Origin: Tistrella mobilis | Lineage (GTDB): Bacteria > Pseudomonadota > Alphaproteobacteria > Tistrellales > Tistrellaceae | Length of the DNA: 64,000 nt | NCBI RefSeq assembly: GCF_041468085.1 | Contig: NZ_CP121017.1 | Coordinates: 434,001-498,000, forward strand | Direction of reading: 5' to 3' | Shown: piece after piece, positions 10,248-16,873 of the stretch | How positions within the stretch are numbered: position 1 is the first letter of the stretch | Layout of the letters: each line of letters begins with the position of its first letter | Position numbers and translations under genes: made by a program | Notes under the pieces: model-generated | What the model was told of the DNA's origin: nothing | The model's database searches: none | Seen by the model: only the letters and a program-made list of their open reading frames with translations

Positions 10248-11651
10248 GTGCAGTACATCAGCACCCGCGGCCGCGCGCCGCGGCTCGATTTCGGTCAGGT
10301 TCTCCTCGACGGTCTCGCCCGCGATGGCGGCCTCTATCTGCCCGAGAGCTGGCCCCGGGTCGAGCCGGCCACCATGCGGGCCTGGCGGGGGCTGGACTAT
10401 GCGGGTCTCGCGAAGCAGGTGATGCGGCTCTTCGTCGGCACGACCATTGCGCCGGCCGATCTCGACCGGATGATCGACGACACCTATGCCGGCTTCGGCC
10501 ACAGGGCGGTGGCGCCGCTGAAGCAGCTGGGCGCGAATGAATGGGTGATGGAGCTGTTCCACGGCCCGACCCTTGCCTTCAAGGATTTCGCCCTGCAGCT
10601 GCTCGGCCGGCTGTTCGATCATGCGCTGGAGCGTTCGGACCGGCGCGGCGTGATTCTGGGGGCGACTTCGGGCGATACCGGCTCGGCCGCGATCGAGGCC
10701 TGCCGTGATCGCGCACGGCTGGACGTGTTCATCCTGCACCCGCTGGGTCGCACCTCCGAGGTGCAGCGCCGGCAGATGACCACCGTGCTCTCGCCCAATG
10801 TCCACAACATCGCCATCCGCGGCACGTTCGACGATGCCCAGGACATGGTGAAGGCGGCGTTCGGCGACGAGACCTTCCGTGATCATGTCGGGCTGACCGC
10901 GATCAACTCGATCAACTGGGCGCGGATCGCGGCCCAGGTGGTCTACTATTTCCATGCCGCGCTGGCGCTGGGGGCGCCTGACCGCGAGGTTGCCTTCGCC
11001 GTGCCGACCGGCAATTTCGGCGATGTCTATGCCGGCTATATCGCCGCCTCGATGGGTCTGCCGGTGGCAAAGCTGATCGTGGCCACCAACGAGAACGACA
11101 TCCTGGCGCGGTTCTTCCGCAATGGCGACTATTCCTCGGCCGGCGTGCGGCCGACCTGGAGCCCGTCGATGGACATTCAGGTCGCCAGCAATTTCGAACG
11201 GCTGCTTTTCGATCTGAAGGGCCGCGATGGCGAGGCGACCGCCGCTGCCATCCGCACCTTCCGCGAGACCGGCAGCCTGCCGGTCACCGATGCCGAGGTC
11301 GCGAGGGCGCGGCTGCTGTTCGATGCCGGCGCCGCCGATGACGGCCGTACCATCGACACCATCGCCCGGGTTTTCGCCGAGACCGGCGAGATCCTGGATC
11401 CGCACACCGCCGTGGGTGTGTCGGTGGCCCGCGACCGCCGCGACGGCCTGCCCGCCGGCACGCCGGTCGTGGTACTGGCGACCGCCCATCCGGCCAAGTT
11501 CCCGGATGCGGTCGAAAAGGCGATCGGCCGTCGCCCGGCCCTGCCGGAGCGCATGGCAGACCTGATGGAGCGACCGGAGCGATATGACACACTGGAGGCT
11601 GACGTTTCGGTCCTGACCTCCCATATCCTGTCGCATCGCCGCAACGCCTGA
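10248..11651 (+). CDS. thrC: threonine synthase
   Basis: A PLP enzyme converting O-phosphohomoserine to threonine, the last step after the homoserine kinase encoded at 21.3-22.3 kb. The PLP lysine is K112 in HGPTLAFKDFALQLLG. The family start QYISTRG, the GATSGDTGSAAIEACR phosphate-binding region and PTGNFGDVYAGY are clear. GTG 10248 is chosen because GAAGG lies nine bases upstream and the protein then starts at the conserved QYISTRG. An in-frame TTG nine bases earlier is less likely. Length is 467 aa. Confidence 0.96.
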   Translation: MQYISTRGRAPRLDFGQVLLDGLARDGGLYLPESWPRVEPATMRAWRGLDYAGLAKQVMRLFVGTTIAPADLDRMIDDTYAGFGHRAVAPLKQLGANEWVMELFHGPTLAFKDFALQLLGRLFDHALERSDRRGVILGATSGDTGSAAIEACRDRARLDVFILHPLGRTSEVQRRQMTTVLSPNVHNIAIRGTFDDAQDMVKAAFGDETFRDHVGLTAINSINWARIAAQVVYYFHAALALGAPDREVAFAVPTGNFGDVYAGYIAASMGLPVAKLIVATNENDILARFFRNGDYSSAGVRPTWSPSMDIQVASNFERLLFDLKGRDGEATAAAIRTFRETGSLPVTDAEVARARLLFDAGAADDGRTIDTIARVFAETGEILDPHTAVGVSVARDRRDGLPAGTPVVVLATAHPAKFPDAVEKAIGRRPALPERMADLMERPERYDTLEADVSVLTSHILSHRRNA

Positions 11652-11700
11652 CCATTCCGGTCCGGCTGCCATCCCCGACAGAAGGGCAGAAGACGCCATC

Positions 11701-12978
11701 ATGAGTCTCGACGGTTCCAGCATCCGCATCACCACCCTGCCCAACGGCATGCGTGTGGCCACCGACACCATGGCCCATGTCGAGACCGTGACCGTGGGGG
11801 TCTGGGTGCATGCGGGCACACGCCACGAGCCGGCGGAGATCAACGGTGTCTCGCATCTGCTCGAACACATGGCCTTCAAGGGCACCGAGCGGCGCACTGC
11901 CCAGGGCCTGGCCGAAGAGGTCGAGGCCGTGGGCGGCTATATGAACGCCTATACCTCGCGCGAGCAGACGGTCTACTACCTGAAGCTGATGGCCGAGGAT
12001 CTGGAACTGGGCGTCGACGTGCTCGCCGACATCCTGCAGCATTCGGTCTTCGATCCGGACGAGCTGGAACGCGAGCGCTCGGTGGTGGTGCAGGAGATCC
12101 TGTCGGCCGACGACATGCCGGAAGACGTCGTCTTCGACCATTTCCAGATCGCAGCCTACCCCGATCAGGGGCTGGGCCGGCCGATCCTGGGCCCGGTGGA
12201 GATCGTGCGCGGCATGCCGCGCCAGGCGATCGCCGGCTATATGCGCCGCCAGTATGCCGCCGGCCGGATGGTTCTGGCGGCGGCGGGCAAGGTGGATCAC
12301 GACCGGCTGGTCGATCTGGCCACCCGTTTCTTCGATGCCCTGCCCGCGACCGAGACCCGCGAGACCGATCCTGCCGCCTATGTCGGCGGCGATCTGCGTC
12401 GGCGCAAGGACCATCTGGGCCAGGTGCATCTGACGCTGGGTTTCCCCGGCATCGGCTATGCCCACGAGGACTATCACGCTTCGCAGCTGCTGGCCACGCT
12501 GCTGGGCGGCGGCATGTCCTCCCGCCTGTTCCAGGAGGTGCGCGAAAAGCGCGGTCTCTGCTACAACGTCTATTCCTTCGCGAGCCCGTTCGAGGATCAC
12601 GGCCTGTTCGGCATCTATGTCGCAGCCGCCGAGGACGAGATCGCCGAGGCGATGCCGGTGATCGTGGACGAGACCCTGGGCGTTGCCGACCGGGTGGGGG
12701 AGGAGGAACTCCGCCGCTCCTTCGCACAGCTCAAGGCCGGGCTGCTGATGGGGCTTGAGAGCACCACGGCGCGTGCCGAACGTCTCGCCCAGTCGCTGAT
12801 CATCCACGGCCGGGTACAGTCGGTCGCCGAAACGGTGGCGGAGCTGCAGGCGGTGACGCCCGATCAGGTGTCGCGGCTTGCCGGCCGGCTGCTGGGGGGC
12901 GGTGCGCCGACCCTGGCGGCTCTCGGGCCGATCGCCCGGGTGCAATCCTACGACGATCTCCGCCGTCGCTTCGGTTGA
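11701..12978 (+). CDS. M16 family zinc peptidase (mitochondrial processing peptidase-like)
   Basis: The inverted zinc site H52-L-L-E-H56 (HLLEHMAFKGT), followed by the distal glutamate in the ERERSVVVQEI segment, marks a catalytically competent M16 peptidase. The glycine-rich GGGMSSRLFQEVREKRGLCYNVYSF block completes the MPP-beta/PqqL-like signature. At 425 aa it is the single-domain-pair size that works as a dimer. It follows thrC by 49 bp, an arrangement common in Rhodospirillales. Substrates are unknown. Confidence 0.93.
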   Translation: MSLDGSSIRITTLPNGMRVATDTMAHVETVTVGVWVHAGTRHEPAEINGVSHLLEHMAFKGTERRTAQGLAEEVEAVGGYMNAYTSREQTVYYLKLMAEDLELGVDVLADILQHSVFDPDELERERSVVVQEILSADDMPEDVVFDHFQIAAYPDQGLGRPILGPVEIVRGMPRQAIAGYMRRQYAAGRMVLAAAGKVDHDRLVDLATRFFDALPATETRETDPAAYVGGDLRRRKDHLGQVHLTLGFPGIGYAHEDYHASQLLATLLGGGMSSRLFQEVREKRGLCYNVYSFASPFEDHGLFGIYVAAAEDEIAEAMPVIVDETLGVADRVGEEELRRSFAQLKAGLLMGLESTTARAERLAQSLIIHGRVQSVAETVAELQAVTPDQVSRLAGRLLGGGAPTLAALGPIARVQSYDDLRRRFG

Positions 12979-13015
12979 CGGCGGCCCCAGGATCCGACCG
13001 CGGGCGGGAGACGGC

Positions 13016-13354
13016 ATGACGGCAGGACGCAACATGCAGGCGGACACGACCGGGGCAGAAGAGGCCCGGGCGCCGGGCAATTCCGACGAGCCGGTCGCGC
13101 AGGTGCCAGTCGCCCAGGTGCCAGTCGCCCTGGTGGTGGATGCCGAGGGGCTGGTCTGCCCCTGGCCGGTACTCAAGGCCCGCAAGGCGCTGGACACCCT
13201 GGCCTCGGGTGCCGTGATCGAGGTGATTGCGACCGATCCCGCCTCGTATATCGACATTCCGGCCTTCTGCGACACCGCTGGACATATTCTGCTCGACCAG
13301 CGCCGTGACGGTTCCCGCTTCGTCTATCGTGTCCGCAAGGGCACGGGTGGCTGA
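13016..13354 (+). CDS. TusA-family sulfurtransferase-like protein
   Basis: A 112-aa protein whose C-terminal half is a TusA/SirA domain with the CPxP motif (C48-P-W-P in EGLVCPWPVLKARKAL) that carries persulfide sulfur. The conserved second half (VIEVIATDPASYIDIPAFC) follows. The first about 40 residues are not part of the fold and include an in-frame repeat, VAQVP-VAQVP-VAL, from 15-bp DNA repeats at 13094-13123. ATG 13016 follows GGGAG. The longer open frame starts within the M16 gene and is rejected. Confidence 0.85.
   Translation: MTAGRNMQADTTGAEEARAPGNSDEPVAQVPVAQVPVALVVDAEGLVCPWPVLKARKALDTLASGAVIEVIATDPASYIDIPAFCDTAGHILLDQRRDGSRFVYRVRKGTGG
13094..13135 (+). repeat. 15-bp tandem repeat inside the TusA-like gene
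   Basis: Two near-identical 15-bp units (13094-13108 and 13109-13123, one mismatch) plus a partial third encode VAQVP twice and then VAL. The repeat is a multiple of three and keeps the frame. It falls in the non-conserved N-terminal extension. Confidence 0.85.
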
Positions 13355-13376
13355 CGGCGGACGGGAGGTGTCGGGG

Positions 13377-14027
13377 ATGTGGCCCTTTGCCTCGATGGAT
13401 GGCGGCGACCGGCCGCGGATCGTCACGCCCCGTGTGCTGATGCGCCCGGCGCGACTGGTCGATTATCGCGAATGGGCAGAGGTGCGCGAAGCCTCTCGCG
13501 ACTTCCTGGAGCGCTGGGAACCCTCGTGGGGCAATGACCCGTTGAGCCGTGCCGCCTATCGCCGGCGGGTCGGCCATTACCGCATGATCGCGCGCCGGGG
13601 CATGGGCCTGGCCTTCCACATCTTTGTCCGCGACGTGGGCAATGTTCGCAGTGAGGGGCGTGAGGCGCTGAGCCTCGCCGGCGGGCTCACCCTCAACAAC
13701 ATCCGCTATGGCGTGGTCCAGTCGTGCAATGTCGGCTACTGGATCGGCGAGCATGCCGCCCGCAAGGGCTATATGACCGAGGCGCTGGCGGGGGCCGCCG
13801 ATTTCGTCTTCGACACGCTGGGCCTGCACCGGCTGGAAGCGGCCTGCCTGCCCGAGAATCACCGCAGCATCGGCCTGCTGGAAAAGCTCGGCTTCGAATC
13901 CGAAGGCTATGCGCGGGAATATCTGCTGATCGACGGCCGCTGGACGGATCATCGCCTGTTCGGCCTCATCGCCACCGACTGGCGCCGCCGTCGGCCCTTG
14001 CCGCCGGCGGTGATCGACGCCGGCTGA
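13377..14027 (+). CDS. GNAT N-acetyltransferase, RimJ/RimL type
   Basis: The 216-aa product has the RimJ-like order. A strand TPRVLMRPARLVDYREW comes first, then YWIGEHAARKGYMTEAL (acetyl-CoA-binding region with the R/Q-x-x-G-x-G/A-like loop). LHRLEAACLPENHRSIGLLEKLGFESEG follows, with the conserved asparagine and the C-terminal GF(x)EG. These enzymes acetylate protein N-termini such as ribosomal S5. ATG 13377 is preceded by GGGAGG at eight bases; a GTG 30 bp earlier overlaps the upstream stop and is second choice. Confidence 0.9.
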   Translation: MWPFASMDGGDRPRIVTPRVLMRPARLVDYREWAEVREASRDFLERWEPSWGNDPLSRAAYRRRVGHYRMIARRGMGLAFHIFVRDVGNVRSEGREALSLAGGLTLNNIRYGVVQSCNVGYWIGEHAARKGYMTEALAGAADFVFDTLGLHRLEAACLPENHRSIGLLEKLGFESEGYAREYLLIDGRWTDHRLFGLIATDWRRRRPLPPAVIDAG

Positions 14028-14037
14028 ACCTGCCGCT

Positions 14038-14080
14038 CCCCTTCTGCTACTCTGAGGCGAAGAGCGCTTCGCAGAAGGGG
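14038..14080 (+). promoter_or_regulatory. hairpin overlapping the ribosome-binding site of the DUF1989 gene
   Basis: A 10-bp inverted repeat (CCCCTTCTGC at 14038-14047, GCAGAAGGGG at 14071-14080) encloses an inner GCGAAG/CTTCGC stem. The right arm contains the AAGGGG part of the ribosome-binding site used at 14089. Folding would partly hide it. It may alternatively be a terminator for the GNAT gene, although no U-tract follows. Confidence 0.4.
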
Positions 14081-14088
14081 AGGGCCTG

Positions 14089-14916
14089 ATGACGATCGAG
14101 ACGCAGGAAACAGCCGGTCCGCGGCCGGTGGTGGTCTATCCGAACGGCACCCTGCCGGCTCCCGACATGGCTGCGCTGGAAGCGGCGCGGGTGGAGATGG
14201 AGAAGGTCGACGAACTGGTCGTGCCGCCCCGCGACGGGCGGGCCTTCCGGGTGCCCAGGGGGCATTTTTTCCGCATCCTCTCGATCGAGGGGCCGCAGGT
14301 CGGTGATCTCAATCTCTGGAATGCCCACGACCTGACCGAGCGCTTCTTCAGTGGCAAGACCCGGGCGCTGCACGCCACCCATGTGACCACCGGCCACCGG
14401 CTGTGGAGCACGCTGCCGGCGCTGCGGCCGATGGCGACGATCAGCCATGACACGCTTGGCTGGTATGGCTGGGATGCCGATGGCGGCGGGGTGCACGACG
14501 TGATCGGCACGCGCTGCGACCCCTACACCAACCGCCTGCTGACCGGCACCGACTACCATCACTGCTGCCATTCCAATCTCTGCCGGGCGCTGGCGAAGGC
14601 CACCGGGCTCAGCCCGCGGGCGGCGGAACCCCATGTCCACGACGTGCTCAATGTCTTCATGTGCACGGGCTTCACCCGCGACACGCACCAGTACTTCATG
14701 AAGGCGAGCCCGGTCCGCCCCGGCGACTATCTGGAACTCTTCGCCGAGATCGACCTGCTGGCGGCGCTCTCCGCCTGCCCCGGCGGCGATTGCAGCGCCA
14801 GCCATTCGAGCGATGCGGCACGGTGCTTTCCGTTGAAGGTCGAGATCTTCCGGCCTGACCCGGTCTTGCTCTCCGCCTGGCCCTGGCCGGCACCAAGCGG
14901 CTATGACGGGCTCTGA
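14089..14916 (+). CDS. DUF1989 / urea carboxylase-associated family protein
   Basis: A 275-aa protein with the DUF1989 core. It shows VPRGHFFRILSIEGPQVGDLNLWNAHD, ERFFSGKTRALHATHVTTGHRLWS, then a cysteine/histidine-rich segment HHCCHSNLCRAL, and the C-terminal GDYLELFAEIDLLAALSACPGGD. The family includes proteins encoded with urea carboxylase and guanidine-metabolism genes, but none of those enzymes is nearby. Conserved Cys/His residues suggest metal binding; the activity is unproven. AAGGGGAGG lies before ATG. Confidence 0.85.
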   Translation: MTIETQETAGPRPVVVYPNGTLPAPDMAALEAARVEMEKVDELVVPPRDGRAFRVPRGHFFRILSIEGPQVGDLNLWNAHDLTERFFSGKTRALHATHVTTGHRLWSTLPALRPMATISHDTLGWYGWDADGGGVHDVIGTRCDPYTNRLLTGTDYHHCCHSNLCRALAKATGLSPRAAEPHVHDVLNVFMCTGFTRDTHQYFMKASPVRPGDYLELFAEIDLLAALSACPGGDCSASHSSDAARCFPLKVEIFRPDPVLLSAWPWPAPSGYDGL

Positions 14917-14993
14917 GCCGGGGGTGGTGCTGTCGGATCGCCGGTGCCCTGTCGTCTTTCCTGAGAGTGCATCTGCATCCCATGGAGACCGAC

Positions 14994-15734
14994 ATGTCAC
15001 CGAGACGCTGCCTTGCCGCCGGCATTGCCGCCCTTGCTCTCACCACCACGGCCCTCGCCACCATGGCCGGGGCGCATGAATTCATGATCGTTCCGGGCGC
15101 CGACGGCACGGTCGATCTGATCATGACCGAAGCCTATATCGTGCCGGACCGGGTGCCGCCGATGGCCGCCACGCAGCTGGAGCTGATCGCCGACGGACGG
15201 CGGACCGTGCTGGACCTGTCCGCCGGTACCGATCGCCTGACGGCCCGCCCGGGGGAGATTCCGGGGCCGGCGGTGCTGGCTGCATCCATGATCCGCGACC
15301 GGATGGAGGCGCCGCGGGTGGCCCCGGGCATGCCTGCGGCCGCGCCGCGCATGACCCGCTCCGCCGCCTATTCCAAGAGCTGGCCGGCAGGCGATGCCGG
15401 GGACGCGCTATGGTCCCAGCCCGTGGGCAGCCGGCTGGAGATCATGCCCCTGACCAATCCCGCGGCCCTCAAGGCGGGGGACGAGCTGCCGGTCCGGGTG
15501 CTGTTCGACGGCCGACCGGTCCCGGCCATGGTGCAGGCAACCTATGACGATGACGGGCGTGAGGGGCATGGCTTCGTGATCCGCACCACGGCCGATGCCG
15601 AGGGGCTGGCCCGTCTCGTGCTCGATCGGCCCGGGCTTTGGGTGGTGCGCACGAAACATGGTGTCGATGAGCACCGTGACGGGTATGTCCGCTTCAATGG
15701 CGGTGCCAATCTGGTCTTTGCGGTCGCCCCCTGA
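14994..15734 (+). CDS. exported DUF4198-like protein
   Basis: The product starts with a clear signal peptide of about 27 residues (basic MSPRRC, hydrophobic core, cleavage after AGA). A mature protein beginning HEFMIVPGADG follows. The histidine at the mature N-terminus and the beta-rich remainder, ending in a GLWVVRTKH-type strand, are like DUF4198/NikM-type periplasmic proteins associated with metal uptake. That assignment is tentative. ATG 14994 is preferred because GGAG lies six bases upstream; an in-frame ATG at 14982 adds four residues. No transporter gene adjoins it. Confidence 0.6.
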   Translation: MSPRRCLAAGIAALALTTTALATMAGAHEFMIVPGADGTVDLIMTEAYIVPDRVPPMAATQLELIADGRRTVLDLSAGTDRLTARPGEIPGPAVLAASMIRDRMEAPRVAPGMPAAAPRMTRSAAYSKSWPAGDAGDALWSQPVGSRLEIMPLTNPAALKAGDELPVRVLFDGRPVPAMVQATYDDDGREGHGFVIRTTADAEGLARLVLDRPGLWVVRTKHGVDEHRDGYVRFNGGANLVFAVAP

Positions 15735-15753
15735 ACCGTCCGCAGCCCCCGCG

Positions 15754-15787
15754 AAAAAAAAGGCCGGCCAGGGAGTACCTGGCCGGC
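15754..15787 (-). terminator. intrinsic terminator
   Basis: Reading leftward, a perfect 10-bp G+C-rich stem (GCCGGCCAGG / CCTGGCCGGC, 5-nt loop) is followed by one C and eight T residues. No T-run follows on the plus strand, so it serves minus-strand transcription: the candidate small RNA and possibly yqgE read-through. Confidence 0.88.
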
Positions 15788-15841
15788 AAAGTCGCGTGTG
15801 TGAGGACGAGTCGTGCGAAACGGGAATGAAACGTTTGCACG
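15754..15841 (-). ncRNA. candidate iron-regulated small RNA
   Basis: Between two convergent genes the minus strand shows a complete transcription unit without an open frame that ends inside it. The -10 box is TATTAT (15848-15853), 16 bp downstream of TTGCGA (-35, 15870-15875). A 19-bp Fur-type palindrome spans the spacer and -35 box. An intrinsic terminator ends at 15754. The predicted transcript of about 88 nt has a pyrimidine-rich, A/C-rich unpaired middle including UCCUC, able to pair with ribosome-binding sites, and a long U8 tail suited to Hfq. This layout is that of RyhB-type RNAs; the targets are unknown. The transcription start is estimated. Confidence 0.55.
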
Positions 15842-15857
15842 CCGTTGATAATATGAG

Positions 15858-15876
15858 ATTGAGAATGATTCGCAAT
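15858..15876 (-). promoter_or_regulatory. Fur-box-like 19-bp palindrome in a sigma-70 promoter
   Basis: ATTGAGAATGATTCGCAAT is a dyad with one mismatched pair around a single central base, close to known proteobacterial Fur boxes. It overlaps the -35 element (15870-15875) and the spacer of a minus-strand promoter whose -10 is at 15848-15853. Binding there would block RNA polymerase, as expected for iron repression. Confidence 0.65.
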
Positions 15877-16007
15877 ACTGAATCGACAAAGCCTGCAAAG
15901 TTTTTTCCCGACCAGGGCAGGTCTCACACAAAATCAAGGGGTTGTGCAGGCGGGGCACAGGGGCCGGGCGAGGCCGTGCCACGCCGGTGCACGTCGCCGC
16001 ATCGCGG

Positions 16008-16628
16008 TCAGGCGTGACCGCCTTCGCCGGAGAGATGGGCGAGATCGACCCCCAGCCGGCCGATCGCTTCGCGCCACTTGCCCTCGACATCGCCCTCGAA
16101 CAGCAACTCGGCATCGGCATCGACCACAAGCCAGCTGTTGCTCTGGATCTCGGTCTCAAGCTGCCCGGGCCCCCAGCCGGCATAGCCGAGCGCAACCAGG
16201 GTCCGGTCGGGGCCGTGCCCCTCGGTCATCGCCTTCAGCACGTCCAGCGTTGCGGTCAGCGCCACCTCGTCGTCGATGCGCAGGCTGGTCGCCAGGACAT
16301 AATCGGTCGAATGCAGCACGAAGCCGCGGCCGGTCTCGACCGGTCCGCCGAAATGAACCTTCACCGTCGCCACTTCAGGCCCGCAATCCAGGCCCAGCTG
16401 CGAGAGAAGTTCGGGGAAATCGACCGTGTCGAGCACCCGGTTGACCACCAGCCCCATGGCGCCGTCATCCGAATGGGCGCAGAGATAGATCACCGTCTTG
16501 GTGAACCACGGATCCTCCAGCCGGGGCATGGCGATCAGCACCTTGCCGGTAAGGCCCTCGGGCCCAGACATTTCGAAAGGCGTGGTGGTTGCTGCCGCCA
16601 TGGGGCGGTCTGCCCGCATCCCTGCCAT
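16008..16628 (-). CDS. yqgE: YqgE/AlgH family protein (DUF179)
   Basis: The 206-aa product carries the DUF179 blocks: LTGKVLIAMPRLEDPWFTKTVIYLCAHSDDGAMGLVVNR, VHFGGPVETGRGFVLHS, and VALGYAGWGPGQLETEI near the C-terminus. The family is widespread and cytoplasmic with no defined activity; AlgH was first linked to alginate regulation. The start at 16628 has AGAAGG about ten bases upstream. A later ATG at 16601 lacks one, and an earlier start would extend into Arg-rich sequence. It is transcribed toward the small RNA region. Confidence 0.9.
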   Translation of the reverse strand: MAGMRADRPMAAATTTPFEMSGPEGLTGKVLIAMPRLEDPWFTKTVIYLCAHSDDGAMGLVVNRVLDTVDFPELLSQLGLDCGPEVATVKVHFGGPVETGRGFVLHSTDYVLATSLRIDDEVALTATLDVLKAMTEGHGPDRTLVALGYAGWGPGQLETEIQSNSWLVVDADAELLFEGDVEGKWREAIGRLGVDLAHLSGEGGHA

Positions 16629-16873
16629 TGCCCGACTACCTTCTCGCCCGTGTTGTCGCGGTCGCCCGCTGTGGGGAAGCGCACGAAGGATCATCACAAT
16701 CACGTGGTCGCCGCCACATGACGCCCTGTCGCATGTCCTTCCGGCGCCATGCCGCCTATAGTTACGTCAGGATTAGGTAGGCTGGCGCCGGAGCATGCGC
16801 AAGGGCACATCTGTTCGCCCGGCGAATGGCCGGCAACTGCCGTCCCCAGCCCAGGAACCCACGGGACCGCCGC

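Noticed and set aside
15408..15875. 155-codon minus-strand frame covering the small RNA locus
   Set aside because: It continues antisense through the DUF4198-like gene, begins right at the promoter and has no ribosome-binding site; the terminator at 15754-15787 would cut its mRNA.
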